Positions 1 through 8,297 of a DNA stretch of 37,393 bases are shown here, one piece after another. Source of the DNA: a virus; IMG/VR virus record IMGVR_UViG_3300031952_000063, positions 1 through 37,393 of that record, one strand, 5' to 3'. Every line of letters begins with the position of its first letter. The stretch's first letter is position 1. The translations under genes were made by a program, and so were the position numbers. The notes beneath the pieces were generated by a model that made no database searches, was not told the origin of the DNA, and worked only from the letters and a program-made list of their open reading frames with translations.

Positions 1-540
1 AACCCTGGCATTTTCGTAACGTTGTAGCTCGGGGTCTTGGGCTGTTAGTTGAGCAGTGCGAGACAGTTCCTGTTGATAAGCACGATCTGCGGCAGAGCCA
101 AGGCCAGGCTGCCCTGTAAACGTGTTACGGGAGTAACCGGCGTTACCACCACCTCCGCCACCGCCACCAGGTCTAGCTGCATCTGCAAGACGTAACTCAG
201 CACGGCGATAGGATTCACCGTTAGCACTAGGAGGGATGGAACCAACCGCAGGCCTCCCATAGGGCATGCGTCCCCGAAGAAGCTGTCCACCAATGTATTG
301 AAGTTCGTTCAAGGGGCCACGAGTACCTTCAATAACTCCAGCAGCGTTACGCGCTTTTTGTTCACCGTAACCTGGAATTGCGTATGCGGCAAAGATAGGA
401 TTGGCAAGAAATCCTCCAGTCGCTCTGGGCACCCCACCTCCACTCTTAGGCATTGTTGTACGAGCGTTTAGACGTTGCCGTGCAATACTACCGGCATCGC
501 GCCCACTGGGATTACGTAATAAAAAGTCAAGTGGATTCAT
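1..540 (-). CDS. Glycine-rich virion-module protein, 3' end cut off
   Basis: An open frame of 180 codons starts at ATG 540..538 (MNPLDFLLRNPSGRDAG) and runs off the left edge without a stop. It has a run of eight glycines around residue 130 and an Arg/Gln/Ala-rich C-terminal part. It is the last visible gene of the minus-strand virion cluster, one base pair after the upstream gene, so probably co-transcribed with it. I recognise no domain. A minor structural protein is inferred from position only. Confidence 0.75.
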   Translation of the reverse strand, partial: MNPLDFLLRNPSGRDAGSIARQRLNARTTMPKSGGGVPRATGGFLANPIFAAYAIPGYGEQKARNAAGVIEGTRGPLNELQYIGGQLLRGRMPYGRPAVGSIPPSANGESYRRAELRLADAARPGGGGGGGGNAGYSRNTFTGQPGLGSAADRAYQQELSRTAQLTAQDPELQRYENARV

Positions 541-542
541 AG

Positions 543-1004
543 CTATCTCCAGTTAAGGTTTAGGTAAATACTAGAACCAGTACTTACGTCAGCAGGGCCA
601 GGTAATGCTTGAATAAATTCAGCCCCAGAGCGTTCGTAGCGATACCTAGCTTGAAACGGATCTTTGTAGTTAGGTACATAAAGAATATTGGCAAGTCGAT
701 TTGTCTCATAGAGATAAATCTCATCCCATACTTTTAATGCTTCCTTGGCATTACTGGATCTGATCGTACGATCAACGTCACCAGCAATGTTTTCAATCCG
801 AGTAGAAGGCGAAGTAGCTACTTCGGTTTTCTTCTCGGCTGTGTCGCAGCGACCAACTTGAATAATGATCTTATCGTAGAAATAAGAATCAGGTACTGTG
901 TTTAAGGATTCCTCCAGGCGAGCATAGTCACCTGCTGGTACCGAAACAACGTAATACCCCAAGTGGTATCTAACTCTACTTTTGTCGAAGTCAGATAAAC
1001 GCAC
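543..1004 (-). CDS. Hypothetical virion-module protein (153 aa)
   Basis: Soluble, mixed alpha/beta-looking protein starting MRLSDFDKSRVRYHLGY, with no signal peptide or membrane segment. Short proteins that open with a conserved Asp-Lys-x-Arg helix next to a Leu-Gly-Tyr motif are common among head-completion or neck proteins. Its place two genes from the M23-like protein and near the capsid gene would fit that role. This is inference: no catalytic motif is visible and I cannot name a family. Confidence 0.75.
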   Translation of the reverse strand: MRLSDFDKSRVRYHLGYYVVSVPAGDYARLEESLNTVPDSYFYDKIIIQVGRCDTAEKKTEVATSPSTRIENIAGDVDRTIRSSNAKEALKVWDEIYLYETNRLANILYVPNYKDPFQARYRYERSGAEFIQALPGPADVSTGSSIYLNLNWR

Positions 1005-1039
1005 TTTTTGCCTTCAGTATTGTTTTATTATAAAAGCAC

Positions 1040-1681
1040 TTATCCAAGCAGGCCTTGTGTTGGCATTAACCTAGATAGCTCTTGACTTAACAACTGTTGC
1101 GTCAATGAAGGTTGTTGACTTTGATTTAGTAACTGTTGAAATAAAGCGTATTGTAATTCTTGATCTTGACTGTCAGGCGCAGCAGATGGTGTGGCCGCCG
1201 CAGAAACAGGAACAACACTGGTATTAGTAAGATCAGTTGCTTCCCCCAAGTTTTTCATGTGGCCATAACCTAATTCATATTTATTATCTCCCGTTGTCCA
1301 TGTAGCAAGATTGCCATAACCACCAGCATCTTTACGTGGGTCAAACTTAACATTACCCTCTACAAAAATTTCAGTCCCTTCTGCTCCAGCAAGATCACGT
1401 CCTCTGTGATTAGTGGAGGCGCCAAGGATACCCGTATTCCTTGGACCAAATCCAGAAGTAACTGTCAACCCAGCGGCGGGATTTAATGTGATTTCTCCGT
1501 TCTTACCTTGAAGATATTTCGGTACTCGATTAGCTCCTATCCTCACGCCCAGGAATTTGCTCTTATGGTATTCTGGGTTTTCGTATTCGCCGGTAAGCAG
1601 ATTCTTTACGTACTCATGAAGATGTGGACCACTAGAAACACCAGTGGAACCCAATTGCCCCAGCCTTGTGATATTCGCCAT
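1040..1681 (-). CDS. M23 (LytM-like) peptidase with permuted motif order
   Basis: M23 enzymes are zinc metallopeptidases that cut peptide bridges of peptidoglycan; in phages they are usually virion-associated lysins. All expected metal-site motifs are visible: H92-x3-D96 (NHRGRDLAG), a YGHM stretch with H141, and the GVSSGPHLHEY box with H20/H22. In known M23 domains the GPHLH box is the last motif, but here it is at the N-terminus (residues 11-24), before HxxxD. The C-terminal 70 residues are Gln/Ser/Ala-rich and probably disordered. The upstream gene is separated by a minus-strand terminator, so this may start a separate transcript. Activity is uncertain because of the rearranged order. Confidence 0.75.
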   Translation of the reverse strand: MANITRLGQLGSTGVSSGPHLHEYVKNLLTGEYENPEYHKSKFLGVRIGANRVPKYLQGKNGEITLNPAAGLTVTSGFGPRNTGILGASTNHRGRDLAGAEGTEIFVEGNVKFDPRKDAGGYGNLATWTTGDNKYELGYGHMKNLGEATDLTNTSVVPVSAAATPSAAPDSQDQELQYALFQQLLNQSQQPSLTQQLLSQELSRLMPTQGLLG

Positions 1682-1697
1682 ATATTAATTTTACCAA

Positions 1698-1723
1698 GAA
1701 AAAGCCCCTGGATTACCAGGGGC
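1698..1723 (-). terminator. Rho-independent terminator (minus strand)
   Basis: Perfect 8-bp stem GCCCCTGG/CCAGGGGC with a 4-nt loop, followed on the minus strand by a TTTTTCTT tract. It lies 11 nt after the stop of the helix-hairpin-helix gene and would end the transcript carrying the head genes. Confidence 0.85.
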
Positions 1724-1733
1724 AGAAGATGAG

Positions 1734-2165
1734 TTAAACGCGGATCAGATCGGCTGCCATTACGGATTCCCAATCGACCCTTCGAATTTGTTTCAACTGC
1801 TCAAGACTGCTGAATTTCTCACCCGATAAAGAAAGTTGAAGATCTTTAATTTCTCGAGCAGTTTTTAGACCAATACCCTTAATATGGTCTGCAATCATTT
1901 GGGCTGTAGCACCGTTGATATTAAGTCTTGTGTCGGGAGGAAAAGTACGAGGTGCTTCTTTAGATGCTCGATCTTTTACTTGAAGAGTTTTGACTTTTTG
2001 AGTCGCTTGCTCATCAGGAAGCAATTCGGTTTTGTAAGCGGTATACAGGCGACCATCTTGGTCTTCGACCATGAACCAATCACCTGCATCCCACTCACTA
2101 ACAATTCTTACCCGTGCTCCAGTCTTTTTATGACGATGGAGAATTTCTTCGGTGCTAGTAGCCAT
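1734..2165 (-). CDS. Helix-hairpin-helix (ComEA-like) DNA-binding protein
   Basis: The C-terminal half (residues 78-143) reads like a ComEA-type double helix-hairpin-helix: LNINGAT, then IKGIGLKTAREI (the Gly-Ile-Gly hairpin), then a second helix pair around FSSLEQLKQIRRV. Such domains bind the DNA backbone without sequence specificity. The N-terminal half (residues 10-50) looks like a small beta barrel (RVRIVSEWDAGDWFMVEDQDG). Being between the head genes and the M23-like gene, it may act in DNA packaging or head completion; that role is inferred. A 10-bp hairpin abuts its start codon. Confidence 0.75.
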   Translation of the reverse strand: MATSTEEILHRHKKTGARVRIVSEWDAGDWFMVEDQDGRLYTAYKTELLPDEQATQKVKTLQVKDRASKEAPRTFPPDTRLNINGATAQMIADHIKGIGLKTAREIKDLQLSLSGEKFSSLEQLKQIRRVDWESVMAADLIRV

Positions 2166-2194
2166 AAGACCAGATCAATTAACAATCTGGTCTT
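2166..2194 (-). promoter_or_regulatory. 10-bp hairpin ending directly at a start codon
   Basis: AAGACCAGAT and ATCTGGTCTT form a perfect 10-bp stem with a 9-nt loop. On the minus strand the stem ends immediately before the ATG of the helix-hairpin-helix gene (2165), so no free Shine-Dalgarno site is left. No T-tract follows, so it is not a typical terminator. It could limit translation or mark an RNA processing site. Confidence 0.6.
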
Positions 2195-2206
2195 AGTTTA
2201 GCCTAA

Positions 2207-3001
2207 TCAGCTAACAGTGCGACCAGTTAGGTAGCCGTCGATGTCTTCGTAGCCAGGTGCATCGTCAGGAACGATGTAGCAAACTTCGACACAAAGGTAA
2301 CCAGCGCGGCCAGCAGTTGAGTCACCACTAGAGATGTAGAAACCACCACCCGTGGCTGTAGCGTTACCAGAGGCCTTGGAGAAGACCTTAAAGGTAGTGG
2401 CTCCGGTATAGGTGGCATAAAGACCGGTGACGGTCACAGACTGGCCAGTAGCGGTCAGCAGGGGCACGTTACCAAATGCTTGTACACCACCAGCAAACAA
2501 GATCTCACCTGCTTGCGTACCGGAAACGGTAGAAGTAAGGTTGGCTTGTGCGGTAGGCTCACCAGAGTAAGCAACGGGGCTACCAGCGTTGTCGCGACCG
2601 AAGGAGATCACGTTGCCGGTGGCGGCATAAACACCAGAAGCAACACGGCCATCACCCCAACCAGAAGCAACCGAAATTGCCGTACGATAAACGTAAACAG
2701 ATTGGGTGGCGTTACCAGAGATCACCATTCCGGTGATGTCGGTACGGGTATCATCTTGCCGATAAGGCGAAGGGATGATAACGGAAGCAGTGGAGACGGG
2801 GCCGCTGCCAGAGGTTGCCGTTACAGGAACGTAACCACGAGCCTGGAAGTAACGATAACCAGGGATAGCCAGCACCGAAGTGGGGCCACCTTTGGAAGAA
2901 TCGTCAGTACCGTTTTGGGTATTGTCAATATTCTTATACCAGCTATTCAGGGGTTCAGCCCAGTTGCCGGGAAAGATTTTTTTAGCTGAAAGATAGGACA
3001 T
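2207..3001 (-). CDS. Putative head decoration/minor head protein
   Basis: 264 aa, rich in Gly, Thr, Ser and Val with beta-strand patterns throughout (many TGxVTVTG-like stretches), as in phage head decoration or fibre-type proteins. It follows the major capsid gene with a 29-nt gap. The start ATG at 3001 has a strong AGGAGG Shine-Dalgarno 5 nt upstream, so high expression is likely. No enzymatic motif is seen. A beta-rich capsid accessory protein is inferred from composition and position. Confidence 0.75.
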   Translation of the reverse strand: MSYLSAKKIFPGNWAEPLNSWYKNIDNTQNGTDDSSKGGPTSVLAIPGYRYFQARGYVPVTATSGSGPVSTASVIIPSPYRQDDTRTDITGMVISGNATQSVYVYRTAISVASGWGDGRVASGVYAATGNVISFGRDNAGSPVAYSGEPTAQANLTSTVSGTQAGEILFAGGVQAFGNVPLLTATGQSVTVTGLYATYTGATTFKVFSKASGNATATGGGFYISSGDSTAGRAGYLCVEVCYIVPDDAPGYEDIDGYLTGRTVS

Positions 3002-3030
3002 TTATTCCTCCTAATGTAATTTATTTTTTA

Positions 3031-4182
3031 TCAGACAGTACCGTCATCTTGCAGGAAGCTGAACGCAGTGGTGATGAAGTCCTTGTTCAGGATTTCAAAG
3101 CCAGCATACAGTTGCCAGATCAGGATGATAAAGCGGCTGAAGTCATCGTTGTTGTTGATGAGGACTTGAGCGTTCGGGCCGCCAATACCAACGCCAACTG
3201 CTTGAGGACCGAAGAAGTAACCTTGGGCGACTTCGTAGGTACCTGCGCCGGGGGTAGTGCCCAGGGTAGCAGCTTGAGTTTTGGTTGGGAAGTTGGTGGA
3301 CTCGAAGAACTTCACGCCTTCAAACTGAACGCCAGTAGGCATCACAGGTTCACCGGCAAGGAAGTAACCTTGGCCGGCCTGAGGGCCCTGGAAGAAGCTA
3401 GCGTTGTTAGGCATCATGGGGTTACCCATGTACATGCCTTGACCAGGATTACCAGAGTAACGTGCAATCTCACGGAAGTCAGGGTCACGACGCAGATGCA
3501 TCATGAACGTGGGATCGCAAATACAACGATACAGGCCATCAGCGAAGGTAGGAACGTTGCGCTTACGCAGGTCCTTAACAACGGTCAGAAGGTCGGTACG
3601 AACTTGGAACTGCTGAACGTTAGCAGTGTACTCGTTGGCGGTGTAAGAAGGGTTCTTAGTCTTGTTGCCAGGGAAGTAGTAACCACCTTGGCTAGAAGAT
3701 GCAGGACCATTTGCTTCTGCCTTGGACAGTTCGTCAAGGAAGACGCGGTCACGCCAGCGGCGATAGTCGTCGAGCAAGGTCAGTGAACCGATGCTCTGGT
3801 GGAACATGTTCAGGTTACCGGTGTCCAGCAGCATGCGCTGGGCGGTAATCAGAGTTTCACGAGCAATCTTAAAGGTGCTGGGCTGAGTCGGATCGCCGGG
3901 GTCAGCAGGGCCAGTGTATTCCTTAAGCACCACAAGGACTTTCTCCTTGGTGATGTTACGGCTGTTGGCGGTACCGATGGTCTGGTCAGCGATGCGTTCG
4001 CGGCTGTCCTTAGTACCAGGGCTGCCCCAGAACTTGTAGCGGTCGAGCTGAACAGTTTGGCCAGGCTGGGAAGTAAAGTCGTGGACAACCACGGGCTCTA
4101 CAGCCATCTCGCAAATGTAAGCAGGGTGGGGGCGGTAAAGTTCCGCGCCCAGAATCTTAGGAAAGTCTGTATCAAGAAACAC
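3031..4182 (-). CDS. Major capsid protein
   Basis: 383 aa, with the length and motif style of HK97-fold major capsid proteins of the broad N4-gp56 type. The stretch RNVPTFADGLYRCICDP followed by MMHLRRDPDF resembles the conserved 'dG.Y..i.hP....lr.d' core, and FEGVKFFESTNFP is the typical later strand. The start is GTG at 4182, with GGAGG 10 nt upstream. It is preceded by a spacer of about 110 bp with a plausible promoter and lies downstream of portal and scaffold, the canonical head-gene order. The product would assemble the icosahedral shell around the scaffold. Confidence 0.88.
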   Translation of the reverse strand: MFLDTDFPKILGAELYRPHPAYICEMAVEPVVVHDFTSQPGQTVQLDRYKFWGSPGTKDSRERIADQTIGTANSRNITKEKVLVVLKEYTGPADPGDPTQPSTFKIARETLITAQRMLLDTGNLNMFHQSIGSLTLLDDYRRWRDRVFLDELSKAEANGPASSSQGGYYFPGNKTKNPSYTANEYTANVQQFQVRTDLLTVVKDLRKRNVPTFADGLYRCICDPTFMMHLRRDPDFREIARYSGNPGQGMYMGNPMMPNNASFFQGPQAGQGYFLAGEPVMPTGVQFEGVKFFESTNFPTKTQAATLGTTPGAGTYEVAQGYFFGPQAVGVGIGGPNAQVLINNNDDFSRFIILIWQLYAGFEILNKDFITTAFSFLQDDGTV

Positions 4183-4216
4183 TTTCTTTTATCCTCCAGT
4201 GTCGCTGTGGACGATT

Positions 4217-4244
4217 ATTTTATCGGGGAAAGATTCAGACACAA
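4217..4244 (-). promoter_or_regulatory. Candidate sigma70-type promoter for the capsid gene
   Basis: On the minus strand TTGTGT (4244..4239) is followed after 16 nt by TAAAAT (4222..4217), about 35 nt before the GTG start of the capsid gene. The -35 half overlaps a short GACAC/GTGTC inverted repeat. Found by eye only. Confidence 0.35.
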
Positions 4245-4292
4245 GTGTCTTATCTAACATAAATTTTAGCAGGCGCTAATTTACTAAATAAA

Positions 4293-4883
4293 TTAGGCAT
4301 ATTGCAGGCCAGAAATAGACCGCGTTGGGATAGATTGCCGGGCGCCAGGCATGTTGCCTGATTGATAAGCTTCTGGGTCAGCAATTCCCTGGAAACCAGG
4401 GGTACCCATAGCGCCAATTGCACCACCAAGGGCGATACCACCTAAACCGGCTAAACCAGCAGAAGCAGGCACAAGTCCAGCAGCTAAACCACGACCAATG
4501 TTTCTTTGGACATTCTGCGTGGGAAAAGGTAATGCCGCAGAGATGCCGGCATCAGGGCTACCAAACAATCGCGTGTCTACTGCATTAATAGCATCAGCCG
4601 CAACATTGGCTGCTCCGCGACGTAATCCGTTTTCAGGAAGATTACGTGCAACATCATCCACCTTGTTACCAAGATTAGTTACTTGTTTTTGAGCTGCTGA
4701 AATCAAAGTCGGATTGTACTTACCAGCAAGTGCACGAGCACCCAGCAAACCTGCAGCTCCACCAAGACCACCTGCAATTGCAGCTAGCCCAGCAGAACCA
4801 GGATCTTCACCTTGAGAAAGGGCGTACCCACCCGTGGCTAGGCCAGCGGCAGCAGGTACGCCATGCTTAAGATATTGGCGCAT
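4293..4883 (-). CDS. Gly/Ala-rich hydrophobic virion protein
   Basis: 196 aa with two or three long Gly/Ala/Leu segments (about residues 28-52 and 131-160, containing GLGGAAGLLGARALAG and GLGGIALGGAIGAMG) that could enter membranes or pack as glycine-zipper helices. The start ATG 4883 has GGAG 7 nt upstream. It sits between scaffold and capsid genes, with 4 nt to the scaffold stop. Function unknown. It belongs with several similar proteins at 13889..20272, which suggests a set of internal or membrane-active virion proteins. Confidence 0.75.
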   Translation of the reverse strand: MRQYLKHGVPAAAGLATGGYALSQGEDPGSAGLAAIAGGLGGAAGLLGARALAGKYNPTLISAAQKQVTNLGNKVDDVARNLPENGLRRGAANVAADAINAVDTRLFGSPDAGISAALPFPTQNVQRNIGRGLAAGLVPASAGLAGLGGIALGGAIGAMGTPGFQGIADPEAYQSGNMPGARQSIPTRSISGLQYA

Positions 4884-4887
4884 GGCC

Positions 4888-5841
4888 TCACTCCATCACA
4901 AACAATTTGTTTGCAACAGCTTGAGTAGGAGCTTGATTAATAACGCGCCAGGCGTTAGCAGGATCACGATCCATTACTTCCTTAAAAGTACCCCAGAAAT
5001 CCTGGGACTGTTGAGGAGAAGATGCAGCAGGAGGTGCAGGGAACTGACCCATCTGTTGCACAGGAGCTTGCGTAGGATAACCAACCGTCCCCAGTTGACC
5101 TTCGTTCTCGTACACAGGGTACGGACCTTCAGGACCAAAGAACTTCAGCGTGTAATCGCTAAGTACATCAGGATTGGTAAGGATCTCGTTATATGCAAGA
5201 TTCTCTTGATGCTCATTAACAGAAAACTGGGCGTAGCCAGTCAACGTATTAGTTGCCTCGTGGCCCCATGCCACTGCGCTGTCCAGCATTGCTTCCAGGT
5301 TTAGCGCGTACTGGTTTAGTACTGCCGGAGCTTCCGTTCCGTACGCGTCGACCACCATCCGGCTTTCCGGACTCCACTGGAGCACTTCCGCTACCTCGGC
5401 CAAGGAGGGACTCGAGGAAGTTTGGGAATAGTTGGGCGAGTAGGTCTGGTTTGTTTGCCAGGTCTGCGGAGCCGATTGTTGCGTAGCTGGGCTGCTGACT
5501 TGTCCGTAGTTGGCCGGGGTATATTGAGTCGGATTCGCTTGTTGCGAGTACTGTCCCTGGAATGGGGATGGCACCGGGCTCCCCAGTAGGTTCACTACTT
5601 TGTTGAATGCCGACTCCCATGGGTTGCCGTTCTGTTCCGCCGGTTGGGATTGGGGGGCGTACTGAGTAGGCGCTGATTGGTAACTGGTAACCCCCTGAGG
5701 TGCCATCTGGGGCACTGCTTGGGGATAGGCTGTTCCCACTTGGTAAGGAGCCACTGGTGACGCTTGGGTCACGTAGCTGCTTGGAGCCACTGCTGGTGCT
5801 TGGCTCATCTGTGGGATCGATTGGACGATAGCGTCCTGCAT
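4888..5841 (-). CDS. Scaffold candidate, overlaps the portal C-terminus by 593 nt
   Basis: 317 aa. Residues 1-140 are low-complexity Gln/Pro/Ser/Tyr-rich. Residues 145-210 are a helical segment (SLAEVAEVLQWSPESRM through the LNLEAMLDSAVAWG region), and the C-terminus is again Pro/Gln-rich with a short helical end (SQDFWGTFKEVMDRD). Position between portal and capsid, disorder and helical core fit a head scaffold, though no homology is claimed. The start ATG 5841 has a strong AAAGGAG 7 nt upstream, lying within the portal gene. The first 197 codons are read +1 relative to the portal frame, so both proteins share the DNA at 5249..5841. Confidence 0.75.
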   Translation of the reverse strand: MQDAIVQSIPQMSQAPAVAPSSYVTQASPVAPYQVGTAYPQAVPQMAPQGVTSYQSAPTQYAPQSQPAEQNGNPWESAFNKVVNLLGSPVPSPFQGQYSQQANPTQYTPANYGQVSSPATQQSAPQTWQTNQTYSPNYSQTSSSPSLAEVAEVLQWSPESRMVVDAYGTEAPAVLNQYALNLEAMLDSAVAWGHEATNTLTGYAQFSVNEHQENLAYNEILTNPDVLSDYTLKFFGPEGPYPVYENEGQLGTVGYPTQAPVQQMGQFPAPPAASSPQQSQDFWGTFKEVMDRDPANAWRVINQAPTQAVANKLFVME

Positions 5842-7588
5842 AACTCATCTCCTTTTGTAAAGCTTCTAGTGTTCGATACAGATAGGGCGTCAGATCTAGA
5901 CGAGGGTCCGCAGCCATTGGAAGATCCGGAGCTTGCGGGTGAGGGGTCTGCATCATGCCCCCCACTAAACGAGATAACTGAGAGAAAGCTCCCTGCAATT
6001 CGTTTACCATTCTAAACGGGAACCCAGATAACATCTCGGCCCGTTCCTCATCTGTTTTTGAAGGGAAGAGGTACTTCAATGCTTCAATGCTATCAACACC
6101 TAATTCCTGAAGGTTTCTAACAACAATTGAGTTGTTCAAAATGTCCTGCGTAGATTCTTCATAAACAGGTCCCATCCAACGCCAGAACACTGTAATGTCA
6201 CCGTCAGGAATAAGTCCTTTGACACCAGGGGGAACCATCTTTGCTTCCACCAGGGCCATCATTATCTTCTTCAGTTGCTCGTTGTATTGCTTTAATGCAT
6301 CTTCATAAGCAGCCTCCTCTTCTGGGCTAACACCTGCTTCTGGTTGAACAGGTTTCTCAAAACCTGCAGCATTAGCAAGAGTATCTTTAAACAGTTGCTC
6401 CTCCTGGTAGATAATTAACTCAAGACAACGAGCGATACCGTGACTATAGATAGCATTGGCCTTCTTCTTGGATGTGGCTGATACGCGACCAAATAGTGAC
6501 TTGTATTCTGTTGCAGTCACGCCAGCGGAAATTGATAGCTCGTCTACGCCACCTAGTGAGGTGCGAATCTCCTCTCGGTACTGACGAATAAAAGCATTTT
6601 GATCTCCACTGATTGCATCTGGAACAATGTAACCAACTCGGTCGTTTGGTTCCAGGTTTGCAATGATGCGTGGTACTCGTAATTGACCATCAACACCACG
6701 GCTGATGGGATCTGCTTTAAACGTAGACCTAGTTAAATTAGCGGGACTAGAGAAGCCAGAGTTAGCAGCAATAGAAGGACGCTGAACAACTGAGTCACCA
6801 CCAGCTTCTATGAGGTCAGTCTTGGGTCTAGAAGAAAGTAGGGTTGGATTACCAAAGAACTGAATGTTCTTGCGCATGTTGCGCACCAATTCATCATGCG
6901 TGACAATGTGATTCGCCATCGAATCAAAATCACCGCTTCCCTCCATTGAGAATCCCTTGGGATTATTGAGAATCTCTACGCAAGGAATAAAACGCAACGT
7001 ATTGGTAAACTTCTTTGTCTTGCCAGGAATCATGTAGTTGATGTTGTCAAAAGACATCTCACCTTCTGAGTGAGTCTCTTCAATTACATCACGTTTAATT
7101 GAAAGTCTTATGTATCGCTTTGATCCTGGGGCCTCGCCGGAATTGATATCGTTCAGGTTGTTAGTGCCAATATCTGCGCCAAAACCATTCCCTCTCCGCA
7201 CCTTATAGCTATAGATGATTACAACTTCTTCTAGCTCTCCATCTACGTTGTAGAACGTACGGTACTCATGAGACCTGAAGTAGTAAAGGCGATAATTTGA
7301 CTTAGTAGGGCGCACATAAAACAAACCCTTACCATCAGCAATAAAATAATCCCAAATGGAATCAAGCCGAGTATCTAGCTTGTTGTATTTTAAAACGCGA
7401 TCAATAAAGTCTTTTCGTTGGTTACCAAAATTGTCCTGTGAAGGAAAAAATTCAACTCCTTGGCGGATACCAAAAAGTTTCATCTGTGCAATATGAGAAG
7501 CAACAATGCCAGAATCAACGACCGCGTTCCCATCGCGCTCAATGTAAGCGTCAATGATTTCCTTGAGTCGACTGTTAGCGTTCGCCAT
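5249..7588 (-). CDS. Portal protein
   Basis: 779 aa. The first ~580 residues have the style of phage portal proteins: N-terminal helices, a stretch around RLDSIWDYFIADGKGLFYVRP, a clip/crown-like middle, and GVTATEYKSLFGRVSATSKK followed by long helices, as in SPP1 gp6-type portals. The portal is the dodecameric vertex through which TerL pumps DNA. The last ~200 residues (SSGS, PSGN, SSAPDG, ending KPVRAKPGSNAG) are disordered, Ser/Gly/Pro-rich and basic. They are encoded in DNA that also encodes the scaffold candidate in the +1 frame. The start at 7588 is ATG without a clear Shine-Dalgarno site. Confidence 0.85.
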   Translation of the reverse strand: MANANSRLKEIIDAYIERDGNAVVDSGIVASHIAQMKLFGIRQGVEFFPSQDNFGNQRKDFIDRVLKYNKLDTRLDSIWDYFIADGKGLFYVRPTKSNYRLYYFRSHEYRTFYNVDGELEEVVIIYSYKVRRGNGFGADIGTNNLNDINSGEAPGSKRYIRLSIKRDVIEETHSEGEMSFDNINYMIPGKTKKFTNTLRFIPCVEILNNPKGFSMEGSGDFDSMANHIVTHDELVRNMRKNIQFFGNPTLLSSRPKTDLIEAGGDSVVQRPSIAANSGFSSPANLTRSTFKADPISRGVDGQLRVPRIIANLEPNDRVGYIVPDAISGDQNAFIRQYREEIRTSLGGVDELSISAGVTATEYKSLFGRVSATSKKKANAIYSHGIARCLELIIYQEEQLFKDTLANAAGFEKPVQPEAGVSPEEEAAYEDALKQYNEQLKKIMMALVEAKMVPPGVKGLIPDGDITVFWRWMGPVYEESTQDILNNSIVVRNLQELGVDSIEALKYLFPSKTDEERAEMLSGFPFRMVNELQGAFSQLSRLVGGMMQTPHPQAPDLPMAADPRLDLTPYLYRTLEALQKEMSYAGRYRPIDPTDEPSTSSGSKQLRDPSVTSGSLPSGNSLSPSSAPDGTSGGYQLPISAYSVRPPIPTGGTERQPMGVGIQQSSEPTGEPGAIPIPGTVLATSESDSIYPGQLRTSQQPSYATIGSADLANKPDLLAQLFPNFLESLLGRGSGSAPVESGKPDGGRRVRNGSSGSTKPVRAKPGSNAGQRSGMGPRGN

Positions 7589-7648
7589 TAACTATCCATC
7601 GCCCTTGATTTTTATATCTTAACAGATTAAAGAAAGTAAATTACTAAA

Positions 7649-8281
7649 TCAAGAAACGGTTTTTCTGTTGAAACCCGCTTGCTTGGTTTGCTGCATGTTT
7701 TTCATCGCTTGTATGTAACGACCAAATTGATTCCCTGTGCCAGAAATTAAAGGCTCTTCCGTCTCTGTTGGTTGTTGTGGTACGTTGTCTACTTTGTCTT
7801 TATTTTGCATGTTTATTAGTGCTTGTACGTAGCGACCAAATGAATTCCCTGTGCCAGAAAGTAAAGGCTCTTCCGTCTCTGCTGGTTGCTGTGCTGCGTT
7901 GCTTTGCTGATTTATATTTTGCATATTTTCTATTCCTTGTATGTAGCGGGTAAAAGGCTCTCCAGGGCCTGCAAAAGGATTAAATGCTGTAGACATAGAT
8001 GCTACATTTCCTATATTCATCGCTGGTTGACCCATTGCTTGAGGTCCAAGTACAGCTCCTGGATTTGACTCCATGACATCACGAAGATTTTTTATCCGTT
8101 GCCCAGTTGGAGTGTTATCCATTCCACGACGCCAAAGTTGATTAACCCCTGGCTGCTGCCCTGGTGGGAAAGGATCCCGTGTCCATGTACCCGCAACTGT
8201 AGTATCCGGTGCACCGGCATTCCCAATATATCCAGCTTGAACACTCTTTTGCAATGGATTGGAATTAAACATTTTTTTCAA
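7649..8281 (-). CDS. Repeat-containing virion-module protein
   Basis: 210 aa, Pro/Gln/Asn-rich. The C-terminal half consists of two full and one partial copy of a 38-residue repeat (GTGNSFGRYVQALINMQN followed by a linker ending TETEEPL). Each unit has a short amphipathic helix (RYxQAxxNMQ), a motif that could bind a partner repeatedly. It lies just upstream of the portal gene. No enzymatic motif. A head-assembly or internal protein is inferred from position. Confidence 0.75.
   Translation of the reverse strand: MKKMFNSNPLQKSVQAGYIGNAGAPDTTVAGTWTRDPFPPGQQPGVNQLWRRGMDNTPTGQRIKNLRDVMESNPGAVLGPQAMGQPAMNIGNVASMSTAFNPFAGPGEPFTRYIQGIENMQNINQQSNAAQQPAETEEPLLSGTGNSFGRYVQALINMQNKDKVDNVPQQPTETEEPLISGTGNQFGRYIQAMKNMQQTKQAGFNRKTVS
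7679..7972 (-). repeat. 114-bp in-frame tandem repeat, 2.6 copies
   Basis: The repeat has a period of exactly 114 bp (38 codons): GTAGCG occurs at 7829 and 7943, and ACCAAA at 7721 and 7835. The two left-hand copies are almost identical in DNA, which suggests recent duplication; the third has diverged. Confidence 0.85.
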
Positions 8282-8297
8282 ACCTGTTGTTTTTATT

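Noticed and set aside
5253-5486. Plus-strand open frame opposite the portal tail
   Set aside because: It is a by-product of low-complexity GC-rich coding on the minus strand and has no start context or neighbours on its strand.
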